DNA of 64,000 bases from Altericroceibacterium xinjiangense (GCF_003958635.1 NZ_RSEK01000005.1:1-64000); one strand, 5' to 3'. Counted from the stretch's first letter, positions 40,554-49,953 are shown. The notes: a model not told the origin generated them from the letters alone. A program made the numbers and translations.

Positions 40554-40814
40554 ATGACAGACAAGCAACAACGACGCGAGAACGATGCCCTGCAAAGCGG
40601 CGAGGGCGATCTCGCCTACGGCCAGGACGCGCGGACCTTCGGCGCCGGCGGTCAGCGCGAAGTGAGCGAGCCCACCCCCGAGGACATGCAGAGCCGCGAC
40701 GTCACCCGCGACCGTTCGCTCGATCCGGCGCACCAGAGCGCCGCATCCGACAAGACCACGCGTGGCACCTACCGCGACCCGCAGAACAATGCAGAAGATA
40801 AGAACAAGGGATAG
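40554..40814 (+). CDS. Small highly hydrophilic protein, unknown function
   Basis: 86 residues, MTDKQQRRENDALQSG... to ...NNAEDKNKG, preceded by AAAGGA (5-6 bp before ATG). It is rich in D, E, R, Q, N and T, with no hydrophobic core, no cysteine and no predicted fold, so probably disordered. I recognise no family, but the composition resembles stress-linked hydrophilic proteins. It stands between ald (divergent) and a VTT membrane protein. Confidence 0.65.
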   Translation: MTDKQQRRENDALQSGEGDLAYGQDARTFGAGGQREVSEPTPEDMQSRDVTRDRSLDPAHQSAASDKTTRGTYRDPQNNAEDKNKG

Positions 40815-40876
40815 CAGCGGCGGACCGGAACGGCAGCGCGATGAAATAAGGCCCATGTTCCGGCCCGGAATCGGCA

Positions 40877-40904
40877 CCGGGGCGATTCATCACGATTGCC
40901 CCGG
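40877..40904 (+). terminator. Hairpin between the hydrophilic protein and VTT genes
   Basis: ccggggc (40877-40883) and gccccgg (40898-40904) form a 7-bp stem in the 140-bp gap. The T-run is absent, so this is a weak call. The remainder of the gap shows no feature I can name. Confidence 0.35.
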
Positions 40905-40954
40905 ATTATGCAACGATTGCGGGAACTTCCGTCCGATCTGCTCGCTAGTGCAAC

Positions 40955-41443
40955 ATGGGATTCACCGAGACGGTCCTTGGCTGGGCCGACACTTTCCCCT
41001 GGCTGGCAGACCTGCTGCAGAACCCGCTTCTGCTGGCGATGGGCATTACGATGCTCACGACCGCACTCGTTGCCGCCTGCGTTCCCGGCGTGATCATCCC
41101 GCTGGCCTTTTCTTCCGGCGTGCTGCTTGGAGGATGGGCGGGGATGCTGGTCGTCGTGACAGGAGCCCTGCTGGGCAGTCAGCTCCTGTTCCTGCTGGCG
41201 CGGTACTCCCTGCGTGACCGCGTCCACGCCAAGCTCGGCAGCAAGCTGGACCGGTTCGATGAGCATTTCGCCGACCGCGGCATCTTCTACATCATCGGCT
41301 TGCGAATCGCCGGCGCGCCGCACTTCCTCGTCACCGGGGCGAGCGCGCTGACGCCCGTCCGCGCCGGTCCCTTTGCGCTGGCGACCCTGCTCGGCTTCCT
41401 GCCGATCATCGCGTTCACCGCCACGGCCGCTTCGGCGATCTAG
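40955..41443 (+). CDS. VTT-domain (DedA/TVP38-like) membrane protein
   Basis: 162 residues with about four hydrophobic stretches (GITMLTTALVAACVPGVIIPLAFSSG, GMLVVVTGALLGSQLLFLLARY, the last at 140-160). The pattern G-S-x-LLFLLAR and the short amphipathic IIGLRIAGAPHFLVTG fit the SNARE_assoc/VTT fold, whose members scramble or flip lipids such as undecaprenyl phosphate. It is short against DedA (about 200), so assignment is to the fold only. Its stop overlaps the following gene's stop by 4 bp, tail to tail. Confidence 0.75.
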   Translation: MGFTETVLGWADTFPWLADLLQNPLLLAMGITMLTTALVAACVPGVIIPLAFSSGVLLGGWAGMLVVVTGALLGSQLLFLLARYSLRDRVHAKLGSKLDRFDEHFADRGIFYIIGLRIAGAPHFLVTGASALTPVRAGPFALATLLGFLPIIAFTATAASAI

Positions 41444-41961
41444 CCCTTGTCGCTCCATTCACGGAGCGCTTGCTGGTAGGCGTCCTTCGCCGCATCCCGC
41501 CGCTGCTCCAATTGCACGGTCCGCTTTCGGCTCTTCTCCCGCGCATCCTCGATCTGGCGCAGGAGCGCAGCACGCTTTTCCTCCAGCGCCGCTTCCTTTT
41601 CCGCCTGCCGCTGCCGCTCCCGCTCGATCGCGCGTTCGGCGGCATCGACTTTCGTGCGGGACGGCGGGGGCTTGCGCTTGGCCGGCTTCGCTTTCGGCGC
41701 AGCCTTGCGGCGTTTCCGCCCGGGCGTGGGGCCCAGTGCCTTCAGCTGATCCTCGAGCCCGCCGCGCGATACCCGGATCACCTTGCCGGGGTGCGCCAGC
41801 GGCTCCTTCGTCAGCTCCGGGTCCTTGATCTCCTCTGCCTGGCCGCGGGCGAACAAGTCATGCTCCGCGCCCCAGGCTTCCAGCGCCGCCTTTCGGCTCG
41901 GCGCGGCGACGTAGGCGTTTTCGAACCCCGCTACGGCGCGAAAGACCTTGAGCCGCGCCAT
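41440..41961 (-). CDS. TolA-like coiled-coil protein, sphingomonad type
   Basis: 173 residues. The first about 45 (MARLKVFRAVAGFENAYVAA, PSRKAALEAWG) form a small conserved domain; residues 76-100 are a K/P/R-rich linker; the remaining 70 residues (AERAIERERQRQAEKEAALEE...) are a long charged coiled coil. No signal peptide or membrane span. I recall proteins of this layout annotated as cell-envelope TolA-like in sphingomonads, but nothing shows a link to Tol-Pal. It is the last gene of the ftsK operon, 2 bp after DUF389. Confidence 0.65.
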   Translation of the reverse strand: MARLKVFRAVAGFENAYVAAPSRKAALEAWGAEHDLFARGQAEEIKDPELTKEPLAHPGKVIRVSRGGLEDQLKALGPTPGRKRRKAAPKAKPAKRKPPPSRTKVDAAERAIERERQRQAEKEAALEEKRAALLRQIEDAREKSRKRTVQLEQRRDAAKDAYQQALREWSDKG

Positions 41962-41963
41962 CC

Positions 41964-43571
41964 CTACCCGAGTTCCAGAACCCAGTTCGGCACGACGACA
42001 GCGTCGGGTATTTCCCCGTCCTCCGCCGCGCCGCCGTCATCGGGCACTTCCTGCTCCTCCACCTCGACGATCCGCACGGTGACGCCTTGCCGCTCCAGCA
42101 GCTGGGCCAGTTGTTCCACGGCCCCCGCAGGACCGGAAAGCCCGACCGGGGTGCCGGTCCTCGCCGCCGCCCAGGCGATCAGACTCGCTGCTTCGCGGCC
42201 TTCGGGCGTCAGGTTGCCGCCTTCGAATCGTACGGTCGGCAGAGGCCGGGTGGGAGGCCGCATCCGGATGGTCCAGCCCGGCATCGTCCCCGTGATCCGC
42301 TGCTCCAGCGCCCGGTATCCCGCCAGCGTAGTGCCTTCGATCGGCTGGGCATCGACCAGGGCGCGCCGGTTCTCGCGATCAATGGTCACGTTCTCGCGCT
42401 CGACTCCGGCAACCAGGCCCAGCCGGGCGCTCAGTTCATCGATCTGCCGTTCGGTCGTCTCCGCCTGCTCCGCCTCGCGCGCCCGGGCAAGCTGGGCAGC
42501 CTCGGCCGCGCGGGGATCGGTGCTGACCCGGAACTGATCGATCTCCACGACAAGAGGACGGCCCAGCAGCCGGCTGAGGCTGCGTTCCGCCAAGGCTTGC
42601 GCCTGCGGGCGGAATTCCGGCGTCAGCACGGTCGCGCTGACCTGCACCGGCTCGGCCTCGTAGTCGATATCGATCTGGCTGATCCGCGCATCCTCGCCGA
42701 ACTGGTCCTTGATCACACCGTTGATCGAGCGCGAGGCGTTCGCTTCCCAGGCAATCTCGATGAGCGAGATGCCAAGCGGGACGGCCAGTGCGATGAAGGC
42801 CGCTGCGATCCCGATGCTCTGCAGCAGGCTTTGCCGCTCGGAAAGATTGGTTCGGAATCCATAATACCGCGCCATGACGAACGCCGACAACGCGATGGTC
42901 ACCAGGTTGGTGACCAACAGCATCAGCGATCCGCTGAACACCGTCCGGTTCAGCGTGGCCGCGCCGAAGCCGACGACGGCAAGCGGCGGCATCAGGGCGG
43001 TGGCGATCGCCACGCCGACGATCGTCCCCTCGCGCCCCCGGATCATCGCATAGGACCCCGCCAGCGAGGCGAACAGCGCGACCAGCAAGTCGAACAGGTT
43101 CGGCTTGGTCCGGGAGGCCATTTCCTCGGTCACGGTGTCGAGCGGGCTGGCCAGCACGATCAGGATGCACACGATAAGGGCGAAGCCGATGCCGATGAAC
43201 AAGTTGCGGACGCACGTCTTGAGCCAGTCGAAATCCCCGACCGCGAGCGCGAAGCCGGCACCGAGCAGCGGCCCCATGAAGGGAGCAAGCAGCATCGCCC
43301 CGATCACCACCGCAGGGGAGGACAGCAGCAGGCCGAGGATCGCGATCCCCGCTGACATGCACGCCATGAAGACATAGCGCGCGCTCATCGACGATTCGAC
43401 GTGGAGCTTCTCGATTACCGATGGCTGATCGATCCCGCTGACGATCGATCGCCGCCACCAGTCCCGGATCGTCGCCAGCAGATGCACGTGCGTGTCGCTG
43501 GAAGACGGCGCCTCGGCCTCGGTGCCGTTCCCCTTTTCCTCGTAGGGAGTCGGATCAGAGAGGGTTGCCAT
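41964..43571 (-). CDS. DUF389 membrane protein
   Basis: 535 residues. The N-terminal half has about six membrane spans with the DUF389 pattern (VIGAMLLAPFMGPLLGAGFALAVGD, ATALMPPLAVVGFGAATLN). The C-terminal about 270 residues are soluble and contain OmpA/BON-like stretches (AEEAEQAETTERQIDELSARL, EGREAASLIAWAAARTGTPVG). Function is unknown. The start overlaps the ftsK stop by 17 bp, so it is translated from the same mRNA as ftsK. Confidence 0.82.
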   Translation of the reverse strand: MATLSDPTPYEEKGNGTEAEAPSSSDTHVHLLATIRDWWRRSIVSGIDQPSVIEKLHVESSMSARYVFMACMSAGIAILGLLLSSPAVVIGAMLLAPFMGPLLGAGFALAVGDFDWLKTCVRNLFIGIGFALIVCILIVLASPLDTVTEEMASRTKPNLFDLLVALFASLAGSYAMIRGREGTIVGVAIATALMPPLAVVGFGAATLNRTVFSGSLMLLVTNLVTIALSAFVMARYYGFRTNLSERQSLLQSIGIAAAFIALAVPLGISLIEIAWEANASRSINGVIKDQFGEDARISQIDIDYEAEPVQVSATVLTPEFRPQAQALAERSLSRLLGRPLVVEIDQFRVSTDPRAAEAAQLARAREAEQAETTERQIDELSARLGLVAGVERENVTIDRENRRALVDAQPIEGTTLAGYRALEQRITGTMPGWTIRMRPPTRPLPTVRFEGGNLTPEGREAASLIAWAAARTGTPVGLSGPAGAVEQLAQLLERQGVTVRIVEVEEQEVPDDGGAAEDGEIPDAVVVPNWVLELG

Positions 43572-45918
43572 CGCGGTCCCGATAGATCTCGCGCCGGCCC
43601 ACGTGGTTGGCCGGCCCGACGAGGCCGTCTTCCTCCATCCGTTCGATCCACTTGGCAGCGGTGTTGTAGCCGACGCCCATCTGCCGCTGAAGCCAGGAGC
43701 CGGAGGCTTTCTGGTTCTCGACCACGATCTGGCAGGCTTGCCGATACTTGCGCTCTTCCGGGTTGTCGGAGGCGGTGAACTCGTCCTCGAACGAGATGCC
43801 GCCGTCCTCCGGCTCCTCGGTCACCGAATCGATGTAATGCGGCGCGCCTTGTCCGCGCCAGTGAGTGGCGACGCGCTCCACTTCCTCATCGGAAACGAAC
43901 GGTCCGTGCACGCGCACCACCGCACCGGTGGACGGCTTGTAGAGCATGTCGCCCTTGCCTAGCAGCTGTTCGGCGCCTTGTTCGCCCAGGATCGTGCGGG
44001 AATCGATCCGGCTGGTGACGGCAAAGCTGACGCGGGTCGGCAGGTTGGCCTTGATCACGCCGGTGATGACATCGACCGAGGGGCGCTGCGTCGCCATGAT
44101 CAGGTGAATGCCGGCCGCACGCGATTTCTGCGCCAGACGCTGGATCAGCACCTCGATCTCCTTGCCGACGGTCACCATCAGGTCGGCCAGTTCGTCGACG
44201 ATCAGCACGATCTGGGGCAGGACATCGTAATCGAGCTGCTCTTCCTCGAACAATTCCTCGCCCGTTTCAGGATCAAAGCCGGTCTGGACGCGGCGACCCA
44301 GCGGCTTGCCCTTCTCCGCTGCGGCGCGCACGCGTTCGTTGAAGCCGCCCAGGTTGCGCGCGCCGATGCTGCTCATCATCCGGTAGCGCCGCTCCATCTC
44401 CTCGACCGCCCACTTCAGCGCGCGAACCGACTTGTGCGGCTCGGTCACCACCGGGGAAAGCAGGTGCGGGATGTTGTCGTAGCTTTTCAGCTCCAGCACC
44501 TTGGGATCGATCAGGATCAGGCGGCACTCATTGGGCGTGAACCGGTAGAGCAACGACAGCAGGATGCAGTTGAGGCCCACAGACTTGCCCGATCCGGTCG
44601 TGCCCGCAACCAGCAAGTGCGGCATCGCGGCCAGATCGGCGACGATCGGCTCCCCCGCGATATCCTTGCCCAGGATGATCGGCATGCTGGCTCGCGCATC
44701 GACGAAGGCCTCGCACCCGGCCAGTTCCTTGAACGCGACGGTCTGCCGGTCGGCGTTGGGCAGTTCGATGCCCATCACCGTCTTGCCGGGAATGGCCGAA
44801 ACGCGCGCGCTGACCGCGCTCATGTTGCGGGCGATATCCTCTGCCAGGCCAATGACACGGGAGGCCTTGATCCCCGGCGCGGGTTCCAGTTCGTACATCG
44901 TCACCACCGGCCCGGTGCGCACGGCGGTGATTTCCCCCTTCACGTTGAAATCGTCGAGCACGTTTTCCAGCAGCCGCGCGTTGCGTTCCAGCGCCTGGCG
45001 ATCGACCTTCTGCCCCGCGTGCGCCGGCGGGTCTTCCAGCAAGTCCAGGCTCGGCAGGGCGAAAGGCTGGGACGGGTCCTGCGGCTTCGGCGCGGCGGGG
45101 CGGGCGGCGCGCGGCGGGGCGCTGGGATCGGCAATCTCGGGCGCCTTGCGAGGCGCAGCATCGAGGAAGGGCTCTGCCTCCGGCCCGGTCCGACGCTCGG
45201 CCCCTCGCTCAGGCCGCCGATCCGGCGCCACTTCGCGCAAGGTGACTTCAGGCTCGTATGGCTCATCCTGCATTGGATCGCGCGGTTTGCGGCGGATAGT
45301 CCGCGGAATGGTCAGCAATTGCGCCCAGTCGAGGGCGAAGACGCGGCCCGCAAGCAGCGCTCCACCGATCAGGCAAACGAGGCCAAGTGCAAGGATGGTC
45401 CAGACTTGCGCCGCTTCGGGCAGGCGTCCGGCCACTGCCTGGATCGCACCCGCGCCCAGCAGGCCGGTGATGCCGCCGAACGAGGCGGGAAGCGAGCCGC
45501 CCGGCTGATCGAACACCAGCGCCAGCACGGTACACAGCAGCGCCATGGCGACCAGCAGCATCCCGACGGCGCGCCACCAGCGGGTGCCGTGCGGCGTCGC
45601 TTCCGCTTCGGCGTCGCGCCACAGCTTGCGGCTGAAGGCATAAAGCAACGGCAGGAGCAGCACCGAGACCGGGCCGAACAGGAACAGCGCCCGCTCAGCC
45701 ACGAAGGCACCCGGCAAGCCCATCCAGTTCTGCGCCGCTCCGCCCGCGGCGGTGGACGGCGAAGGATCGGTCTGGTGATAGGATATCAGCGCGAGGGCCA
45801 GGAACACCATGCCCACGAGCAGCGCGGCGCTTCCCGCAAGCTGGCCGGCGCGACGCAGCGAATTGCGGAACGCTACGCGCCAGTCCGTCGGCTGCGCCTT
45901 AACTGCGCGCGTTGCCAT
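43555..45918 (-). CDS. ftsK: DNA translocase FtsK
   Basis: 787 residues. Four N-terminal membrane spans (about 25-180) anchor it at the septum. A proline-rich acidic linker (about 215-300) follows. The motor has Walker A GTTGSGKSVGLN (about 440) and Walker B IVLIVDELADLM; the C-terminal winged helix gamma domain (about 720-787) reads KOPS sequences. FtsK pumps chromosome ends through the closing septum for dif/XerCD resolution. The gene lies 52 bp after the thiE-like gene in the same direction. Confidence 0.96.
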   Translation of the reverse strand: MATRAVKAQPTDWRVAFRNSLRRAGQLAGSAALLVGMVFLALALISYHQTDPSPSTAAGGAAQNWMGLPGAFVAERALFLFGPVSVLLLPLLYAFSRKLWRDAEAEATPHGTRWWRAVGMLLVAMALLCTVLALVFDQPGGSLPASFGGITGLLGAGAIQAVAGRLPEAAQVWTILALGLVCLIGGALLAGRVFALDWAQLLTIPRTIRRKPRDPMQDEPYEPEVTLREVAPDRRPERGAERRTGPEAEPFLDAAPRKAPEIADPSAPPRAARPAAPKPQDPSQPFALPSLDLLEDPPAHAGQKVDRQALERNARLLENVLDDFNVKGEITAVRTGPVVTMYELEPAPGIKASRVIGLAEDIARNMSAVSARVSAIPGKTVMGIELPNADRQTVAFKELAGCEAFVDARASMPIILGKDIAGEPIVADLAAMPHLLVAGTTGSGKSVGLNCILLSLLYRFTPNECRLILIDPKVLELKSYDNIPHLLSPVVTEPHKSVRALKWAVEEMERRYRMMSSIGARNLGGFNERVRAAAEKGKPLGRRVQTGFDPETGEELFEEEQLDYDVLPQIVLIVDELADLMVTVGKEIEVLIQRLAQKSRAAGIHLIMATQRPSVDVITGVIKANLPTRVSFAVTSRIDSRTILGEQGAEQLLGKGDMLYKPSTGAVVRVHGPFVSDEEVERVATHWRGQGAPHYIDSVTEEPEDGGISFEDEFTASDNPEERKYRQACQIVVENQKASGSWLQRQMGVGYNTAAKWIERMEEDGLVGPANHVGRREIYRDRDGNPL

Positions 45919-45970
45919 GATTCTGTCCTCTTGCCGTGGGCTGTCCTCATCGCCCTCCAGCCATTCAGCG

Positions 45971-46507
45971 TCAAGAACGGGAAAGTCCGTCGATCGCCGC
46001 CCAGCGAGGCCAGCCGAGCCTGCGCGCCGCCCGCCGGTCCATGCCGCCCAGCGCGATCACCGGCATCCGCGCGCGCGCCGCCAGCCAGCGGAACCGCATG
46101 GGACCAAGAGCCGCCGCGCCCGGATGGGACCGGGTGGGAAACACCGGCGACAGCAGCACCGCATCGGCGCGTGCGCGGTTGGCGGCGGCGATCTCCCGCA
46201 AGTCGTGCGCGGCGGCGAGCCGGATCAGGCCGCGCGCCGGTTCCAGCGCGGCCGGACCGTACACCCCGGCGGCGCCCCAGCGCCGCGCCGTGGCGGCATC
46301 GCCTGCAAGGATCACCGCGTGGCCACGCGCGCGGGCAATCCGCGCAAGCTGCGCGAAGCGAGCACGGCGGGCCCGATCCTCAAGGTGATAGTGGCGAAAG
46401 ACGAAGCCCGAGCCGCGCGGCAGGCGGGCCAGCGCATCCTCCAGCCCGGCATCGTTCCGCGCATCGGATAACAACCACACGCGGGGCAGGGGCTGGAAAC
46501 GGCACAT
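45971..46507 (-). CDS. ThiE/TenI-like barrel protein, divergent
   Basis: 178 residues from ATG 46507. The C-terminal half has the thiamine-phosphate synthase pattern ADAVLLSPVFPTRSHPGAAALGP and PVIALGGM. The N-terminal part (MCRFQPLPRVWLLSDARND, GSGFVFRHYHLEDRARRARF) is short, and the pyrophosphate-binding NDR...GVHLGQ of true ThiE (about 210 aa) is replaced by AGDAATARRWGAAGVYGP. TenI-like regulators or a paralogue with another substrate are as likely as thiamine phosphate synthase. It is 23 bp from yggS (divergent) and leads the ftsK operon. Confidence 0.7.
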   Translation of the reverse strand: MCRFQPLPRVWLLSDARNDAGLEDALARLPRGSGFVFRHYHLEDRARRARFAQLARIARARGHAVILAGDAATARRWGAAGVYGPAALEPARGLIRLAAAHDLREIAAANRARADAVLLSPVFPTRSHPGAAALGPMRFRWLAARARMPVIALGGMDRRAARRLGWPRWAAIDGLSRS

Positions 46508-46530
46508 TCCCCCGCTATAGCCCGGGAACA

Positions 46531-47193
46531 ATGGAAAACGCATCCACCCCGCTCGATGAAGTCCGCGCAAACATCGCCCGCGCCGCCGCGATCGCGGGCC
46601 GTGAGGCGGACGCGATCACCCTCGTCGCGATCAGCAAGACCCACCCGGCGGACCGGATTCTTCCGCTGCTGGAAGCCGGGCAGACCGTCTTCGGTGAAAA
46701 CCGGGTGCAGGAAGCCCAGACGAAATGGCCCGAACTGCGGGAGCGGTATCCTGCGGCCGAACTCCATCTTGTCGGGCAGCTGCAATCCAACAAGGCGGAC
46801 GATGCAGTTGAGTTGTTCGATTGCGTCCACTCGCTCGACCGGCCGAGCCTTGTCGGCGCGCTGGCCAAGGCGATGGACAAGGCGGACCGGCGGGTTCCCT
46901 GCTTCATCCAGGTCAACATCGGTGCGGAAGAGCAAAAGGGCGGCTGCGCGCTCTCCGACTTGCCCGATCTGCTGGCCCAGGCCCGCGCCGCGGACGTGCC
47001 GGTGATCGGCCTGATGTGCGTTCCGCCGCTGGAAATAGAGCCTGCGCCGTTCTTCGCCCTGCTCGACAAGCTGGCCCGCGATCACGGGCTTGCCGGCCGC
47101 AGCATGGGAATGAGCGGGGATTACGAAACCGCGATCCTGATGGGTGCGACGCACGTCCGGATCGGCAGCGCCCTGTTCGGAGATCGGAGCTAG
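46531..47193 (+). CDS. PLP homeostasis protein YggS/PLPBP
   Basis: 220 residues. The single-domain alanine-racemase-like barrel binds pyridoxal phosphate through K36 (LVAISKTHP). Blocks GENRVQEA, HLVGQLQSNK, VNIGAEEQKGG, and the C-terminal SMGMSGDYETAI match the family. It keeps vitamin B6 and amino acid balance and has no enzymatic activity known. Only 23 bp separate it from the divergent ThiE-like gene; its stop overlaps the glnD stop by 4 bp, tail to tail. Confidence 0.93.
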   Translation: MENASTPLDEVRANIARAAAIAGREADAITLVAISKTHPADRILPLLEAGQTVFGENRVQEAQTKWPELRERYPAAELHLVGQLQSNKADDAVELFDCVHSLDRPSLVGALAKAMDKADRRVPCFIQVNIGAEEQKGGCALSDLPDLLAQARAADVPVIGLMCVPPLEIEPAPFFALLDKLARDHGLAGRSMGMSGDYETAILMGATHVRIGSALFGDRS

Positions 47194-49946
47194 GCCTTCT
47201 CCGCTTCGGCTTCCAGTTCCTCGGCCGCGTCGAGCAGCGCTTGCTCCACCTTCTTCCGGCGCTCGGCGCTGGTCACCTTGTGGCCGATCAGGTCGGTGAC
47301 GTAGAACGTGTCCACCGCCCGCTCCCCGTAGTTGGTGATGTGCGCGGAATTGACCATCAGCTTGGATTCGAACAGCGCGCGGGACAAGCGGTTGAGCAGC
47401 GCGGGCCGATCCTTTGCGCTCACCTCGATCACCGTGAACCGGTTGGACGCGTTGTTGTCGAAGAACACCTGGGCGGGCACGTCGAATGTCTCGGCGCGCG
47501 CGCGGGCGAGTGGGCGCTTGGCCAGTTGCGGGACCAGCGGGATCCGGTTCGCCAGCGCGTCCCGGATGGCGGTGCGCAGCCGTTCCAGTTGCGGTTCCTC
47601 GCGGAAGGGATTGCCCAGCGGGTCCTGCACGAGGAAATTGTCGACGGCCTTGCCGACCCGCGTGGTGTGGATGCGCGCATCGATGATGTTGCCGCCGGCG
47701 AGGTGGATCGCCCCGGCGATGCGGTTGAAGATGCCGGGGTGGTCGTCCGCGATTACCGTCACCAGCGTCGCCCCGCGCGCCGGGTAGTATTCCGCATGGA
47801 TTGAAAGCTTGTGCTCATGCTCGCGGGCCGCCGCGTAGTGGTTGAGGTTCAGCGCGATGATGTCCTCGGGCTCGGCGATCCAGTAGGAATCGTCGAAGCG
47901 GTCATCCAGCTCGTCGACTACGGCGCCACCGCCGAGCAGTTCGCAGACTCTCTCCCGCTTGGCGGCGATCCGTTCCGCCCGGCCGCGCCGCTTGTGGCCG
48001 AGGCGCAGCTGCTCCTCGGCCAGTTCGTAAAGATCGCCCAGCAGCTGGCGCTTCCAGCTGTTCCAGATCCCGGGTCCGACGGCGCGAATGTCCACCACCG
48101 TCAGGACGAACAGCAGCCGCAGCCGTTCGACGCTCTGCACCTGGGCGACGAAGTCGGTGATCGTCTTGGGATCGGACAAGTCGCGCTTGAAGGCAGTGGC
48201 GCTCATCAGCAAGTGGTAGCGCACCAGCCAGCTGACGAGGCGGGTTTCATGCGGGCTCAGCCCAAGGCGCGGGCAAAGTTCCAGCGCCAGTTCGGCGCCC
48301 AGCACCGAATGGTCCCCGCCGCGTCCCTTGGCGATGTCGTGCAGCAAGGTCGCGACATAGAGCACCCGGCGCGAGGCAAGCTGGCGCATGATCTTGGCGG
48401 ACAGCGGATGATCGGCCGACAATTCGCCGCGCTCGATCCGCGAAAGCAGGCCGATCGCGCGGATCGTGTGCTCGTCCACCGTATAGTGGTGGTACATGTC
48501 GAACTGCATCTGCGCGCCGACTTTTCCGAAATCGGGCACGAACCGGCCGAACACGCCGGATTCGTTCATCCAGCGCAGCACCGTTTCCGGATCGCAGCGG
48601 CCGGTCAACACCTTCATGAACAGCTCGTTCGCGTGTGGGTCCTTGCGGACCTCGCCCCGGATCAACCCGGCATCCCGGCTGGCCATGCGCATCGTGTCGG
48701 GATGGACCTCCAGCCCTTCCTCCTCGGCGATCTGGTAGACCTCGAGCAAGCGAACCGGATCGTCCTGGAACCACGTGTCTCCCGGCGCGGCGATCTTCCC
48801 GCCTTGCACCAGATAGTTCTTGAAGTGCCGCGGCCGGCTTCGGAAGCTGGCCAGCAACCCGCGCGCGCGCCGCTTGCTGGCGATCTGTTCGTCCAGCTGG
48901 GCCAGGAACACTCCGGTCAGGTGTCCGACATGGCGAGCCTGGAGGAAATAGTACTGCATGAAGCGCTCGACCGCGCTCTTGCCCGTGCGGTCGGCGAACT
49001 GCATCCGCTTTGCCACTTGCGGCTGGAAATCGAACGTCAGCCGGTCCTCGGCCCGCCCGGTGATGTCGTGCAGATGGGATCGCACCGCCAGCAGGAACCC
49101 CTCGGCCCGGCGGAACGTGCGGTATTCCGCCTGGGTCAGCAGCCCGACGTCAACCAGTTCGGCAGCGTTGGTCACCTTGTGGATGTACTTGCCGATCCAG
49201 TAGAGCGTCTGAAGGTCGCGCAGGCCGCCCTTGCCGTCCTTGATGTTCGGCTCGACCACATAGCGGCTATCCCCCATCCGCTTGTGGCGCGCGTTGCGCT
49301 CCTCCAGCTTTTCGGAGACGAACTGGGCCTCGGTCCCCGGCACGACTTCGCCCCAGAAGCGCCGGCTCGCATCATCGAACAGCGGCTGGTCGCCCCAGAG
49401 ATAGCGGCCTTCCAGGATGGCCGTGCGGATCGTCAGGTCCTGCCGGGCCATGCGCACCATGTCGTCGAGCGACCGGCTGGAATGCCCGACCTTCAGCCCG
49501 AGATCCCACAGGAAATAGAGCATCGCCTCGATCACCTGCTCGCACCAGGGGGTCTGCTTTCCCGGCGTGATGAAGGCGATGTCGACATCGGACTGTGGCG
49601 CCATTTCGCCGCGGCCATAGCCGCCCACGGCAATCAGCGTCAGCCGTTCGGCCCGGGAGCGATCCGGCGCGGGGAAGACGTTCTCGATCACATGATCGTG
49701 CATCACGCGGATGATCTGGTCTATCAGGAACGAATGGCCGTTGACGCATTCGTGCCCGGCGGATGGCTTTTCGATCAGCCGGCGGGCCAGTTCCTCCCGC
49801 CCCGCGGCAAGCGCCTCCCGCAGGAGGGCAAGTACCTCGCCACGCGCATCTTCGGCGCCCTTCGCCTCGACCGCCGCGGCGATATCGGCGGCAAGCTTGC
49901 GGCGGTCGATCACCGCGCGCTGGCTGGGAATGCGTTTCACGCTCAC
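47190..49946 (-). CDS. glnD: PII uridylyltransferase / uridylyl-removing enzyme
   Basis: 918 residues from GTG 49946. Order of domains: nucleotidyltransferase with GGYGRGEMAPQSDVDIAF (about 105-122), helical linker, HD hydrolase with LLHDIAKGRGGDHS (about 530), and two ACT domains in the last 200 residues (VTVIADDHPGIFNRIAG; VIEVSAKDRPALLNRLS). It senses glutamine and modifies PII. Full length for alphaproteobacteria. It is divergent from lgt. Confidence 0.96.
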   Translation of the reverse strand: MSVKRIPSQRAVIDRRKLAADIAAAVEAKGAEDARGEVLALLREALAAGREELARRLIEKPSAGHECVNGHSFLIDQIIRVMHDHVIENVFPAPDRSRAERLTLIAVGGYGRGEMAPQSDVDIAFITPGKQTPWCEQVIEAMLYFLWDLGLKVGHSSRSLDDMVRMARQDLTIRTAILEGRYLWGDQPLFDDASRRFWGEVVPGTEAQFVSEKLEERNARHKRMGDSRYVVEPNIKDGKGGLRDLQTLYWIGKYIHKVTNAAELVDVGLLTQAEYRTFRRAEGFLLAVRSHLHDITGRAEDRLTFDFQPQVAKRMQFADRTGKSAVERFMQYYFLQARHVGHLTGVFLAQLDEQIASKRRARGLLASFRSRPRHFKNYLVQGGKIAAPGDTWFQDDPVRLLEVYQIAEEEGLEVHPDTMRMASRDAGLIRGEVRKDPHANELFMKVLTGRCDPETVLRWMNESGVFGRFVPDFGKVGAQMQFDMYHHYTVDEHTIRAIGLLSRIERGELSADHPLSAKIMRQLASRRVLYVATLLHDIAKGRGGDHSVLGAELALELCPRLGLSPHETRLVSWLVRYHLLMSATAFKRDLSDPKTITDFVAQVQSVERLRLLFVLTVVDIRAVGPGIWNSWKRQLLGDLYELAEEQLRLGHKRRGRAERIAAKRERVCELLGGGAVVDELDDRFDDSYWIAEPEDIIALNLNHYAAAREHEHKLSIHAEYYPARGATLVTVIADDHPGIFNRIAGAIHLAGGNIIDARIHTTRVGKAVDNFLVQDPLGNPFREEPQLERLRTAIRDALANRIPLVPQLAKRPLARARAETFDVPAQVFFDNNASNRFTVIEVSAKDRPALLNRLSRALFESKLMVNSAHITNYGERAVDTFYVTDLIGHKVTSAERRKKVEQALLDAAEELEAEAEKA

Positions 49947-49953
49947 ACCTTCC

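Noticed and set aside
43978-46530. Frame extending yggS upstream by about 850 codons
   Set aside because: Antisense to ftsK and the ThiE-like gene; composition is R/Q/H-rich shadow.
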